This document shows, piece by piece, positions 16,753-24,786 of a DNA stretch of 64,000 nucleotides; the first letter of the stretch is position 1; every line of letters starts with the position of its first letter. The stretch comes from JAOPZW01 sp963789015 (GTDB lineage: Bacteria > Actinomycetota > Thermoleophilia > Solirubrobacterales > Solirubrobacteraceae). The DNA is taken from the NCBI GenBank assembly GCA_963789015.1, contig CAWBIU010000003.1, positions 186,001 to 250,000 on the forward strand, given 5' to 3'. Both the position numbers and the translations under genes were made by a program. Under the pieces are notes generated by a model. That model searched no databases, was not told the DNA's origin, and saw only the letters and a list, made by a program, of their open reading frames with translations.

Positions 16753-17695
16753 GCGCGCGCTCGCGCGCGACCTTGCGGAAGCGCAGGATCTTGCGCACGT
16801 TGACCCGGTAGCGCTCGACGGCCGACGACGGCAGCTGCAGCCCGGCCACGACGCGGTGCGGGTGAAGCGCCCAGCGGCCGTCGTGCTCGCGCAGGTCGCC
16901 ACGGACCTGATAGCTGCGCTGCCAGGAGAAGTCGGGTGCGTGCGCGTGCGCGCACAGGCACGCGGGGCCGGCCTCCATGGGTGCGCCGACCGGATCGGAG
17001 TCGATGTGCACGACGTGGGCGTCGCGGTCGGCGCGAACCGGCACGCGCACCGCGAACGGGAAGCCGTCGGGACCGACGAAGGAGATCACGCCGGTGGCGT
17101 CGTGGGGGCCGAGGCGGTCCAGGCGCGGGTCCCACACGTCCATGCCGCCCTCGGGCGGGGCATGGCCCTCCTCGGGCTCCTCGTTGTGGCCCGAGCGGAC
17201 CTCCTCGACGTGCGCGTCGTAGAGCCGCGGCTCGGCCTCGAGCTCGCCGCCCGGCCACACGTAGACGCGCTCTGGACGCACGTGCACGTAGATGCGCGTG
17301 TAGTACCAGGAGAACATCCGCCGCAGCGGCTCGGGCGGGGCCTGCGCGGCGAGCGCCGGCAGCTTGTCGGCCAGCTCGCGCTCGAAGCGCTCGCGATTGG
17401 CCTCGAGATTGCGGTCGTCGACGCTGGCCGTGCCCTGCACGAGCACGGTCGGGGGGTCGTGCAGACCGCTCCCGGTGGCGTCGGAGAACAGCAGCGCGAC
17501 GCGCGGGTTGCGCTCGGCGTCGTCGGCCTTCTTGGGATAGCCGAGGCCGGTCGTGACATCGACGCAGTCCTCGTCGCCGTGGAAATACGGGGTGACCGGC
17601 CAGACGATCGGGCGCCCCGCGCTGTCGATCGTGACGAACTCGCAGGTGAGGTAGCGCGTGGCCGCCTCGTGCAGCTCGGGCGGGAAGCTGGGCAT
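16733..17695 (-). CDS. Pyridoxamine 5'-phosphate oxidase-like FMN-binding protein
   Basis: A 320-residue protein with an N-terminal split-barrel flavin-binding domain: FVTIDSAGRPIVWPVTPYF, then KKADDAERNPRVALLFSD, VLVQGTASVDD and YTRIYVHVRPERVYVW are the usual PPOX-family strands. The C-terminal half (about 190-320) looks like a second, degenerate copy (GVISFVGPDGFPFAVRVPV). Such proteins bind FMN, F420 or haem; the cofactor is not determined here. A TAGATT box 6 nt before ATG 17695 suggests a leaderless mRNA. Confidence 0.75.
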   Translation of the reverse strand: MPSFPPELHEAATRYLTCEFVTIDSAGRPIVWPVTPYFHGDEDCVDVTTGLGYPKKADDAERNPRVALLFSDATGSGLHDPPTVLVQGTASVDDRNLEANRERFERELADKLPALAAQAPPEPLRRMFSWYYTRIYVHVRPERVYVWPGGELEAEPRLYDAHVEEVRSGHNEEPEEGHAPPEGGMDVWDPRLDRLGPHDATGVISFVGPDGFPFAVRVPVRADRDAHVVHIDSDPVGAPMEAGPACLCAHAHAPDFSWQRSYQVRGDLREHDGRWALHPHRVVAGLQLPSSAVERYRVNVRKILRFRKVARERALSREPR

Positions 17696-17701
17696 GGCGC
17701 G

Positions 17702-17707
17702 AATCTA
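17702..17707 (-). promoter_or_regulatory. -10 box (TAGATT), leaderless promoter of the FMN-binding protein
   Basis: TAGATT on the minus strand is followed by CGCGCC and ATG 17695 (6-nt spacer). The box overlaps the last codons of the upstream TetR gene. Confidence 0.5.
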
Positions 17708-18298
17708 CCCCTCGGAGGCACGCCGCGGATCACCGATCCCGAGCTCGTGCAGGCGCTCGTCGAGCATCGCGAGCTGGCGCTCGGGGGCCAGCTCGCCGGG
17801 CGCGAACGCGGCCTGCACGGTCAGCCCGTCGACCATCCCGATCAGGGCCGCGGCCTCGGCGACGGCGTCGGCGCGCGGATCCAGGCCCTCTTCGCGCATC
17901 GCCTCGGCGACGGCGTCGCGCCACATCGCGTAGGCGCGGCGCTGGTCGGCGGCGAGCTCGGGACGGGTGATGGCCAGGCCGAGCAGCGAGAACCAGATCC
18001 GCGCCTCGGTGCGCCGCTCCTCGTCGAGCGGGAGCGCCGCGACGAGCAGGGCGCGGGTGCGCTCGCCGGGGGCCGCCTGGCCGGCGCGCGCCGCCGTGCG
18101 CTCGACGACGAGGTGGAAGGCGAGGCCGAGCAGGTCGGCCTTGTCGGTGAAGTAGTGCGAGACGACGCTCGTCGACATCCCGGTCTCGGCGGCGACGCGC
18201 CGCACCGTCACCGCGTCGACGCCGTCGCGCGCGACGATCCGCCACACCGCGGCGGCGACGTCGGCGCGCCGCTGCTCGTGATCGACCACCCGGGGCAC
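17705..18298 (-). CDS. TetR-family transcriptional regulator
   Basis: A 197-residue repressor. The HTH lies at about residues 30-52 (VTVRRVAAETGMSTSVVSHYFTDK), followed by the all-helical ligand domain of the BetI-like (TetR_C_6) subgroup. It starts with GTG 18298 only 7 nt after a TAAGGT box, so it is probably leaderless. A perfect TACAAC-N4-GTTGTA dyad (18314-18329) lies just upstream, between it and the divergent membrane-protein gene, which makes autoregulation and control of that gene likely. The ligand is unknown. Confidence 0.88.
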   Translation of the reverse strand: MPRVVDHEQRRADVAAAVWRIVARDGVDAVTVRRVAAETGMSTSVVSHYFTDKADLLGLAFHLVVERTAARAGQAAPGERTRALLVAALPLDEERRTEARIWFSLLGLAITRPELAADQRRAYAMWRDAVAEAMREEGLDPRADAVAEAAALIGMVDGLTVQAAFAPGELAPERQLAMLDERLHELGIGDPRRASEG

Positions 18299-18305
18299 CC
18301 GTGCT

Positions 18306-18311
18306 ACCTTA
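18306..18311 (-). promoter_or_regulatory. -10 box (TAAGGT) of the TetR gene
   Basis: TAAGGT on the minus strand, spacer AGCACGG (7 nt), then GTG 18298. It lies 2 nt from the TetR operator. Confidence 0.5.
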
Positions 18312-18313
18312 TC

Positions 18314-18329
18314 TACAACAAGCGTTGTA
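18314..18329. promoter_or_regulatory. TetR operator (TACAAC-N4-GTTGTA)
   Basis: A perfect 6-bp-arm inverted repeat with a 4-nt centre between divergent genes, next to the TetR -10 box. The size and position fit a TetR dimer site. Confidence 0.65.
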
Positions 18330-18348
18330 AAAAAGATCGGGTGCCGTC

Positions 18349-18693
18349 ATGGAGCTGAAGTGGATTCTCGCCATCGCCGCTGAGGCGTCCTTCTGGACGC
18401 TGTTCGTGGCGTTCCTGCTGCTGCGCTATCGCTACGGGCGCGACCGCGCGAGCATCGGCGTCCTCGTCGCGATCGTCGTCGACCACGTCGTGCTGCTCGG
18501 CCTCGCCGTCTGGGACTACGCCGAGACGGGCGCGGTCAGCGGCTACACCGTCGTCGTGCTCGGCATCCTCGTCTACGCCGTGACGCTCGGCCGCGGCGAC
18601 ATGCGGCGTGTCGACGCGTGGGCCAAGGAGCGCTTCACGCCGCGGGATCGGCGTCCTCCGGGAGCACGATCCGCGCAACCTCACCGTCCGTGA
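18349..18693 (+). CDS. Small membrane protein, unknown function
   Basis: A 114-residue protein with three to four hydrophobic segments (about residues 5-24, 36-55, 63-82) and a basic, Pro/Arg-rich C-terminal tail. No family was recognised. It is divergent from the TetR gene with the TACAAC-N4-GTTGTA operator between them, so it is the likely target of that regulator and may take part in export or tolerance of its ligand; this is inference from position. Its last 59 bases overlap the convergent Nudix gene, which is unusual and suggests that its C-terminal tail may be variable. Confidence 0.6.
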   Translation: MELKWILAIAAEASFWTLFVAFLLLRYRYGRDRASIGVLVAIVVDHVVLLGLAVWDYAETGAVSGYTVVVLGILVYAVTLGRGDMRRVDAWAKERFTPRDRRPPGARSAQPHRP

Positions 18694-19267
18694 CCACGTG
18701 CGGGACGACGGGGCGCACCTCGCGTCCCCGCGCGTGACGCAGCAGCTCGGCCACCGACGAGAAGGCGCCGAGCTGCTGCAGCGTCTTGATCGTCGGGAAG
18801 ACCAGGCTCATCTCCTCGTCCTCCCACGCGCGGAGCGCCGCCGCCGGCGTCGCCCAGCGGTGGTCGATGATCTCGTCGCCGTCGACGCGCACCGGCTGGT
18901 CCCCGGTCAGCTCGGCCAGGAAGAAGTGCGTGTCGAAGCGGATCGTGATCTCGGGCGGCGTGATCCAGCGCGAGAAGCGCACGAGCCCGGCCGGATCGGC
19001 GACGGCGATGCCCGCCTCCTCGCGCAGCTCGCGGACCGCGGCGAGGCGGTGCGCGGCGTCGCCCTCGCCCTCTCCGGCGTCGACGGCGCCGCCCGGGAAC
19101 ACCCACACCCCGGCCATGAAGCGGGCCCGCTCGGTGCGGCGCACGAGCAGCACCTCCAGCGACCGCGTGCCCCCGCGGAGCAGGATGATCGTCGCCGCCT
19201 GGCGGGGGACCGTCGGCTCGCCGCCGATGTTGAGCTCCTCGTCCGGTGGCGGCCGGTCGATCTGCAC
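18635..19267 (-). CDS. Nudix hydrolase
   Basis: A 210-residue Nudix hydrolase. After a FPGGAVDAGEGEGD stretch, the box continues AAVRELREEAGI (about residues 80-95), giving the REx2EE metal-binding core with a longer loop than the classical 23-residue box, as in NUDT19/RNA-cap-like members. It would cleave a nucleoside-diphosphate-linked substrate, unknown here. The GTG start at 19267 follows a TACCCT box by 6 nt within an 18-bp palindrome shared with the divergent rubredoxin gene. Confidence 0.82.
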   Translation of the reverse strand: MQIDRPPPDEELNIGGEPTVPRQAATIILLRGGTRSLEVLLVRRTERARFMAGVWVFPGGAVDAGEGEGDAAHRLAAVRELREEAGIAVADPAGLVRFSRWITPPEITIRFDTHFFLAELTGDQPVRVDGDEIIDHRWATPAAALRAWEDEEMSLVFPTIKTLQQLGAFSSVAELLRHARGREVRPVVPHVVTDGEVARIVLPEDADPAA

Positions 19268-19269
19268 GC

Positions 19270-19287
19270 CATGAGGGTACCCTCATG
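19270..19287. promoter_or_regulatory. 18-bp perfect palindrome holding two divergent -10 boxes
   Basis: CATGAGGGTACCCTCATG is a perfect palindrome. On each strand it contains TACCCT: 6 nt before the Nudix GTG on the minus strand and 10 nt before ATG 19294 of the rubredoxin gene on the plus strand. The two promoters therefore overlap face to face. Confidence 0.55.
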
Positions 19288-19293
19288 CCCCCT

Positions 19294-19476
19294 ATGACGG
19301 AGACCGTGACCCAGCAGCGCTGGATCTGCGAATCGTGCGGATTCATCTATGACCCGGCAGAAGGCGACCCCGACGGCGGCATCCCGCCCGGGACCCCGTT
19401 CGACGACATCCCGGACACGTGGTTCTGTCCGGTGTGCGGCGCGCGGAAGAAGGACTTCACGCTGTACGAGGACTGA
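19294..19476 (+). CDS. Rubredoxin
   Basis: A 60-residue rubredoxin carrying one Fe(Cys)4 centre: CESCG near the N terminus and CPVCGA near the C terminus, with the conserved DPAEGDPDGGIPPGTPFDDIPDTWFCP centre. It transfers electrons to an oxygenase or peroxide-reducing partner; no alkane hydroxylase gene is adjacent, so the partner is unknown. ATG 19294 is preferred (10 nt from the -10 box); ATG 19285 would add three residues and lie one base from the box. It is divergent from the Nudix gene. Confidence 0.92.
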   Translation: MTETVTQQRWICESCGFIYDPAEGDPDGGIPPGTPFDDIPDTWFCPVCGARKKDFTLYED

Positions 19477-19520
19477 TCCGGGCTGCCGCCCCGGCCCAGG
19501 CCGTCTGACATCCTCGCCGC

Positions 19521-21014
19521 GTGCCCGCCCGCCGCGTCCAGCTCGTCGCCGCCGTGGTGGGCGCAGCATCGCTCGGTGCCGAGATCGCCGCCACGCGGCT
19601 GCTCGCGCCGTGGTTCGGCGCGTCCACGATCATCTGGGCGAACACGATCGCCACGGTGCTCGTCGCCCTGTCGGCCGGCTACTGGATCGGAGGGCGCCTG
19701 GCCGATCGCGACCCGACGATGCGCGGCATGTCGCGCGTCGTCCTGCTCGCCGGCGCCCTGCTGGCGGCGGTGCCGTTCGTCGCGGGGCCGATCCTGCGCG
19801 TCTCCGTTGACGCGCTCGACTCGGTCGACGCCGGCGCCTTCGCCGGGTCGCTGATCGCGGTCCTGATCCTCGTCGCCACGCCCGTCCTGCTGCTCGGGAC
19901 GATCGCGCCCTACGCGGTGCGCCTCAGCGTGCGCGCGGTCGACGAGGCGGGCCGCGTGGCCGGGCGCCTGTACGCGATCTCGACGCTCGGCAGCCTCGTC
20001 GGGGTGTTCCTCAGCGCGCTCGTGCTGATCCCGCTCGTCGGGACGCGGCGCACGTTCCTGAGCTTCGCGCTGGCGCTGGCGATCGTCGCCGTGCCCGCGC
20101 TCGGGCGGCGCTTCGTGCTCGCTCCCGTCGCCGTGGCGGCGCTCATGGCGATCCCGGTCGGGACGGTCAAGGACTCGGGCAGCGCTCGCGTCGTGTGGGA
20201 CCACGAGACCGAGTACCAGTACGCGCGGGTGGTGCAGGAGCGCGACGGCGAGCGCCGCCTCGAGCTCAACGAGGGCCAGGCGGTCCACTCGGTCTACCGG
20301 CCCGGCCGGTGGCTGACCGGCGACTACTGGGACGAGATGCTCGTGCTCCCGTTCGCGGCCGGCCGCCGGCCGCCGCGCTCGGTGGCGATCCTCGGCAACG
20401 CGGCGGGCACGACGGCGCGCGCCTACACGCACTTCTTCCCGGGCACGCGCGTGGACGGCGTCGAGATCGACGGCGAGCTGACCGACGTCGGCCGGCGCCT
20501 GTTCGACCTGCGCGGCGGCGACCTGCACCTGCACACCGCCGACGCGCGGCCCTACCTGCGCCGGACCGGCCGCCGCTTCGACCTGATCGTCGTCGACGCC
20601 TACCGCCAGCCGTACATCCCGTTCTACCTGGCCACGCGCGAGTTCTTCGCGCTCGCGCGGAACCGTCTGACCGAGCGCGGGATGCTCGTCATCAACATCG
20701 GCCACCCCGAGGACTCCGACTCGCTCGAGCGCGTGCTCACCGCGACGATGGGCACCGAGCTGCCGTACCTGCTGCGCGACCCCAGCCAGAGCACGAACGT
20801 GATGCTGGCCGGCTCGCGGGCGCCGGTCTCGGCCGCGCGGCTGCGCGCGGCGATCCCGTCCCTCCCCGCTGCGCTGCGCCCCGTGGCGACGGCCACCGCG
20901 ACGCGGCTCGCGGGCCCGCTGCGCGGCGGGCGCGTCTTCACCGACGACCGGGCGCCGGTCGAGTGGCTCATCGACACCTCGATCGTCGAGGTCGCGGCGA
21001 CCGGCGAGCGCTGA
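19521..21014 (+). CDS. Membrane-fused spermidine synthase-like protein
   Basis: A 497-residue protein with about six or seven TM segments (residues 5-215) joined to a spermidine-synthase-type Rossmann domain (about 220-490). The soluble part has a SVAILGNAAGTTARAY nucleotide-binding turn, VDGVEIDGELTDVGRR with the acidic strand end, and FDLIVVDAYRQPYIPFYLATREFF. Such fused proteins are common and poorly understood; the aminopropyl transferase activity is often in doubt. A CATCCT box lies 6 nt before the GTG start, a weaker match to the leaderless pattern. Confidence 0.82.
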   Translation: MPARRVQLVAAVVGAASLGAEIAATRLLAPWFGASTIIWANTIATVLVALSAGYWIGGRLADRDPTMRGMSRVVLLAGALLAAVPFVAGPILRVSVDALDSVDAGAFAGSLIAVLILVATPVLLLGTIAPYAVRLSVRAVDEAGRVAGRLYAISTLGSLVGVFLSALVLIPLVGTRRTFLSFALALAIVAVPALGRRFVLAPVAVAALMAIPVGTVKDSGSARVVWDHETEYQYARVVQERDGERRLELNEGQAVHSVYRPGRWLTGDYWDEMLVLPFAAGRRPPRSVAILGNAAGTTARAYTHFFPGTRVDGVEIDGELTDVGRRLFDLRGGDLHLHTADARPYLRRTGRRFDLIVVDAYRQPYIPFYLATREFFALARNRLTERGMLVINIGHPEDSDSLERVLTATMGTELPYLLRDPSQSTNVMLAGSRAPVSAARLRAAIPSLPAALRPVATATATRLAGPLRGGRVFTDDRAPVEWLIDTSIVEVAATGER

Positions 21015-21028
21015 CGCGACGATCTCCC

Positions 21029-22276
21029 TCAGGCCGCGCGCCGGACGTCCTGCTCGAAGTCGAAGACGCGGCCGGCGGCGGCGCGCGCCGCCACCGCGGG
21101 CAGCCCGGCGCCGGGGCGGAAGCCGGCCTTGAGCGCGGCGCGCCCGAGCGCCCGAGCCGCCTCGCGCAGCTCCTCGCGCGAGTGCGAGGCCATCACCGAC
21201 AGGCGGATCCGGGAGGCGCCGTCGGGCACCGCCGGCGGGCGCACGGGCTGGACGAAGACGCCGCGCTCGAGCGCGAGCTCGCAGACCCGCAGCGTCTGGG
21301 CGGCGTCCCCGACCACGATCGGCACGATCTGGGTGCTCGAGCCGGCGACGTCGAAGCCCTCGCGCGCGAGCTCGTCGCGCAGGGCGTCGGCGTTGGCGTG
21401 CAGGCGGTCCATGCGCTGCGGGCCCTCGTCGAGCAGCTCCAGCGCGGCGAGCGCGCCGGCCGCCACGGGCGGCGGCGGGGCGGTCGAGAACACGAGCGGC
21501 GAGGCGGTGTTGACGAGCAGCGCGGCCATGTCGGCGTCGCACGCGGCGAACGCGCCGTACGCGCCGAGCGCCTTGCCGAGCGAGCCGATGAGCACGTCGA
21601 CCTCGTCCTCGACGCCCACCTCGTGGACGGCGCCGCGCCCGTCCGGCCCGAGGCAGCCGAGCGCGTGGGACTCGTCGACGACGAGTCGCACGCGGTGGCG
21701 CGCGGCGAGGTCGGCGAGCTCCTCGAGCGGCGCGACGTCGCCGTCCATCGCGAACACGGCGTCGGTGACGATCAGCCCGCTGTGGCCCTCGGCGTTGCGC
21801 AGGCCCCAGTCGAGGTGGTCGAGGTCGCCGTGGCGGTAGACGAACGTCTCGGCGCGCGCCAGCCGGCAGCCGTCGACGATCGAGGCGTGGTTGAGCTCGT
21901 CGGAGAAGACGACGGCGCCGTCGCCGGCCAGCGCGCCGACGACCCCGACGCCGGCCAGGTAGCCCGAGCCGAAGAGCAGCGCCGACTCGGTCCCGGCGAA
22001 GGCGGCGAGCCGCTCCTCGAGGCGGCGGTGGACGGTCATCGTCCCGGCCACGAGCCGCGACGAGCCCGCCCCGACGCCCCAGCGCATCGCCGCGTCGGCC
22101 GCGGCCTCGCGGACGCGCGGGTGGTCGGCGAGGCCGAGGTAGTTCGAGGAGCACAGCAGGAGCACGGGCGTCCCGTCGAGGACCACGCGCGGGCCCTGCG
22201 GCCCGCTGATCATCCGGACGCGGCGGCAGAGGCCGAGCTCCCGCAGTTCGGCGAGGCGCTCCTGGACGTCGGTCAA
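21029..22276 (-). CDS. bioF: 8-amino-7-oxononanoate synthase/2-amino-3-ketobutyrate CoA ligase family
   Basis: A PLP-dependent alpha-oxoamine synthase of 415 residues. The PLP lysine is in GSLGKALG (Lys235); DESHALG (201-207) and a His near 130 (DELNHAS) are the usual pyridine-stacking and pairing residues. The family condenses an amino acid with an acyl-CoA; BioF (biotin) is the most likely member, but Kbl-type or secondary-metabolite enzymes are possible since no other bio gene is adjacent. The start is taken as TTG 22276, which has AAGGAG exactly 6 nt upstream; a GTG at 22312 lacks such a site. Confidence 0.8.
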   Translation of the reverse strand: MTDVQERLAELRELGLCRRVRMISGPQGPRVVLDGTPVLLLCSSNYLGLADHPRVREAAADAAMRWGVGAGSSRLVAGTMTVHRRLEERLAAFAGTESALLFGSGYLAGVGVVGALAGDGAVVFSDELNHASIVDGCRLARAETFVYRHGDLDHLDWGLRNAEGHSGLIVTDAVFAMDGDVAPLEELADLAARHRVRLVVDESHALGCLGPDGRGAVHEVGVEDEVDVLIGSLGKALGAYGAFAACDADMAALLVNTASPLVFSTAPPPPVAAGALAALELLDEGPQRMDRLHANADALRDELAREGFDVAGSSTQIVPIVVGDAAQTLRVCELALERGVFVQPVRPPAVPDGASRIRLSVMASHSREELREAARALGRAALKAGFRPGAGLPAVAARAAAGRVFDFEQDVRRAA

Positions 22277-22346
22277 CGCGGCTCCTTGGGTGCGATGCTG
22301 GACGCGCGCCACGGTAGGGACGGCGCCGGACGCCGTCGCCCGGCGG

Positions 22347-23135
22347 TCAGCGGACGCCCAGGAACAGCTCGCGCTCGACGCGGAAGTCGAACGCGTCGCC
22401 GAGTCCGCGCTGCTCGTCGGCCCACGCCTGCGCCTCCTCCGCGCTCACGCCGCGGCGGCCGGCCACGAACGCCGCGATGGTCCCGATCGTCCCGCCGCCG
22501 TAGGTGTCCGGGTCGTAGCCGCGGCGCGCGATCGCGATCACGTCGGAGCGCACGACCTCGAGCCCGGCGTGGGCCATGAGCGCCGGCAGGCGGCGCGGCA
22601 GGTGCGGGTCGACGAGGTGCTCGGACCACGCCTCGAGCACGCGTGCCATCCGCTCCGGGTCGCGGGTGAAGATGCGCAGCGAGCTCCAGTCCGTGTCGAG
22701 CACGAGCAGCCGCCCGCCGTCGCGCAGCACGCGCCGCGCCTCGGCCAGCGCGCCGGCCACGTCCTCGACGTACTCGAGCACCTGCGTGCTCACCACCGCA
22801 TCGAAGGCGCCGTCCGCGAACGGCAGCGCCTCCGCGCCGCCCGTCACGAGCTCGATCGGCGCGGCGGGCGGCTCGGGCTCGCGGCGGCGCCCCATCGCGA
22901 TCATGCTGTCGCTGGGGTCGACGCCGGCCACGCGCCCGCCCGGCCCGACCTCGCGGGCCATCTCGGCGGTCAGGAAGCCCGGGCCGGAGCCGATGTCGAG
23001 CACGCGCTCGCCCGGCTGCAGGCTGAGCGCGGCGCGCACCTCGCGGCGCTGGGCGACAACGTCCGCCGTCGTGTAGACGGCCTCGAGTCGCCGCGCGCCC
23101 TCGTCGTCGAACTGGAGCATGAGCAAAGCCTTCAC
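22347..23135 (-). CDS. SAM-dependent methyltransferase (UbiE-like)
   Basis: A 262-residue class I methyltransferase. Motif I is VLDIGSGPGF (about residues 46-55), followed by VAGVDPSDSMI with the ribose-binding Asp, then FDAVVSTQVLEYVED (motif IV region) and LRDGGRLLVLDTDW. The C-terminal part has a YDPDTYGGGT loop. The substrate is unknown; a role as malonyl-ACP methyltransferase (BioC) beside the BioF-type gene is possible but not supported by specific residues. It starts with GTG 23135 and is divergent from the phosphatase gene (35-nt gap). Confidence 0.82.
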   Translation of the reverse strand: MKALLMLQFDDEGARRLEAVYTTADVVAQRREVRAALSLQPGERVLDIGSGPGFLTAEMAREVGPGGRVAGVDPSDSMIAMGRRREPEPPAAPIELVTGGAEALPFADGAFDAVVSTQVLEYVEDVAGALAEARRVLRDGGRLLVLDTDWSSLRIFTRDPERMARVLEAWSEHLVDPHLPRRLPALMAHAGLEVVRSDVIAIARRGYDPDTYGGGTIGTIAAFVAGRRGVSAEEAQAWADEQRGLGDAFDFRVERELFLGVR

Positions 23136-23157
23136 GATCTGCCGGGCGCGCGCTGCG

Positions 23158-23163
23158 TACTCT
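23158..23163 (+). promoter_or_regulatory. -10 box (TACTCT), leaderless promoter of the tyrosine phosphatase
   Basis: TACTCT, spacer CGGAGTC (7 nt), ATG 23171. Confidence 0.5.
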
Positions 23164-23170
23164 CGGAGTC

Positions 23171-23965
23171 ATGACGATCGCAGGGACGCCGTCGCGCTGG
23201 ATCGACCTCCAGGGGGCCGTCAACGTGCGCGACCTCGGCGGCCTGGGGGTCGCCGGCGGCCGCACCGCCCCGGGCGTGCTGCTGCGCGCCGACAACCTGC
23301 AGGGGCTGAGCGCGCACGATGTCGAGCGCCTCGTCGCCGAGCACGACGTGCGCGTCGTCGTCGACCTGCGCACCGGCGTCGAGGTCGAGAAGGAGGGTCC
23401 CGGCCCGCTCGTCGCCGATGGCCGGGTCGAGATCCGCCACCGCTCGCTGTACCCCGAGGCGGGCGAGCGGACGGACATCTCGGTCGACACGCTGCTGCCC
23501 TGGCAGGGCCGCCGGCTGGAGGGCGATCCCGACGAGACGCCGGCCGTGCGCTCCTACCTCGGCTACCTGCGCGACCGGCCGGACTCGGTCGTCGCCGCGC
23601 TGCGCGACGTCGCCCATGGCGAGGGCGCGGCCGTCGTGCACTGCGCGGCGGGCAAGGACCGCACCGGCATGGTCTGCGCGCTCGCGCTCGAGGCCGTCGG
23701 CGTGGCGCGCGAGGAGATCGTCGCCGACTACATCGCGACCGGCGAGCGCATCGAGCCGCTCGTCGCGCGCCTGCGCGCCTCGTCGACCTACGCCGAGGAC
23801 CTCCACGGCCGCACCGTCGACTCCCACCGGCCGCGGCCGGAGACCATGACGCGCGTCCTCGCGCTGATCGCCGAGCGCCACGGCGGCGCCCTCGGCTGGC
23901 TGCGCGACCACGGCTTCGGCGGCGACGACCTGCGCGCGCTGCGCGGTCGGCTCGTCGCCGCCTGA
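23171..23965 (+). CDS. Tyrosine-protein phosphatase (MptpB-like)
   Basis: A 264-residue phosphatase of the DSP/MptpB type. The P-loop HCAAGKDRTG holds nucleophile Cys158 and Arg164; the family-typical N-terminal NVRDLGG (18-24) and VVDLRTGVEVE follow the usual order. These enzymes dephosphorylate phosphotyrosine and, in some cases, phosphoinositides. No signal peptide is visible, so secretion would need another route. The gene is leaderless (TACTCT 7 nt before the ATG) and monocistronic: a 263-nt gap with strong hairpins follows. Confidence 0.88.
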   Translation: MTIAGTPSRWIDLQGAVNVRDLGGLGVAGGRTAPGVLLRADNLQGLSAHDVERLVAEHDVRVVVDLRTGVEVEKEGPGPLVADGRVEIRHRSLYPEAGERTDISVDTLLPWQGRRLEGDPDETPAVRSYLGYLRDRPDSVVAALRDVAHGEGAAVVHCAAGKDRTGMVCALALEAVGVAREEIVADYIATGERIEPLVARLRASSTYAEDLHGRTVDSHRPRPETMTRVLALIAERHGGALGWLRDHGFGGDDLRALRGRLVAA

Positions 23966-24096
23966 CCGGGGCGCCGGGGCCTCCGTCCGCGGGGCGCTTC
24001 TCGTGCCACGCGGCCGGGGCGGCGAGGGGAGGGCGCCGCCCCCGCTCGCGGCCCATGCGCCGTGCGTTTGCAACCCATACGGATGCCAAGAGACGG

Positions 24097-24136
24097 CGCG
24101 TGGGTCGTCTCCCGTGCCCTGGCCTGCACCCACGCG
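24097..24136 (+). other. Stem-loop with 9-bp perfect stem
   Basis: CGCGTGGGT (24097-24105) pairs with ACCCACGCG (24128-24136) over a 22-nt loop. It lies in the 263-nt gap 23966-24228 between convergent genes, 24 nt from the larger CATAC hairpin. No T-tract follows. Nothing else in this gap was recognised. Confidence 0.5.
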
Positions 24137-24159
24137 AAGCGCGACGCGGCGACAAACCC

Positions 24160-24206
24160 GTCCGTGGCGCCTCGTTCACGCATACCGTGAACAGGACGCC
24201 ACGGAC
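24160..24206 (+). repeat. Long hairpin with CATAC loop (copy 1)
   Basis: The outer stem GTCCGTGGCG/CGCCACGGAC (24160-24169 with 24197-24206) is perfect over 10 bp. The inner stem GTTCACG/CGTGAAC (24174-24180 with 24186-24192) closes the 5-nt loop CATAC. The core CACGCATACCGTG recurs at 47929-47942 with a different stem flank. It may act as a bidirectional terminator or a repeated element; no transposase is near. Confidence 0.6.
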
Positions 24207-24228
24207 AGGACATCGCGGCGTTCCCCGC

Positions 24229-24786
24229 TCACCCCGCCCGGGCGACAGCGCGGTAGCGCACGTAGACGACGCCACTGTCGAGCGTCTCCGAGGACACCAG
24301 CTCGAGCGGGACCTGGCCGATGCCGTTCTCGAACAGGCGCGCGCCGCGGCCGAGCGCGATCGGGTGGAGCATGATCCGCAGCTCGTCGAGGACGCCCGCG
24401 GCGAGCAGCGAGCGGACGAGCGTCGCGCTGCCGGAGATCGAGATCTCGCGGTCGTAGCGGTCCTTCAGCGCAGCGACGGCCTGCGGGACGTCGCCCTCGA
24501 GCAGGGTCGAGCCCTCCCAGTCCAGGCGGTCGAGCGTCGTCGACGCGACGTGCCGGGGCAGGCCGTTGATCGCGGCCGCGATCGGGTTGGACTCCGAGTC
24601 CTGGTGAGGCCAGAAGGAGGCCCATTCCTCGTAGGTGCGCCGTCCCATCACGAAGGCGTCGGTGTTGGCCATCGACTCGCCGATGATCGCGCCCATGCGG
24701 GCGTCGAAGTACGGCGAGTTCCAGTCCTGAGGCGCCTCGACGACGCCGTCGAGCGACATGAGGAACGCTGCGGTGACCTGGCTCAT
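24229..24786 (-). CDS. Dihydrofolate reductase-family protein (RibD C-terminal type)
   Basis: A 185-residue protein of the RibD C-terminal/DHFR-like family common in actinobacteria. It begins SQVTAAFLMSLDGVVEAPQ, has FVMGRRTYEEWASFWP, ISGSATLVRSLLAAGVLDEL and HPIALGRGARLF, the nucleotide- and pterin-site segments. The substrate is unknown; such proteins are often near ECF sigma genes, as here. ATG 24786 has AAGGAG about 7 nt upstream; the longer frame to 24852 would overlap the promoter. It is divergent from the sigma gene, leaving 92 nt between starts. Confidence 0.85.
   Translation of the reverse strand: MSQVTAAFLMSLDGVVEAPQDWNSPYFDARMGAIIGESMANTDAFVMGRRTYEEWASFWPHQDSESNPIAAAINGLPRHVASTTLDRLDWEGSTLLEGDVPQAVAALKDRYDREISISGSATLVRSLLAAGVLDELRIMLHPIALGRGARLFENGIGQVPLELVSSETLDSGVVYVRYRAVARAG

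Noticed and set aside
22277..22312. GTG 22312 as start of the BioF-type gene
   Set aside because: TTG 22276 has AAGGAG at ideal spacing and family-length N-terminus; the extra 12 residues from 22312 have no ribosome site.
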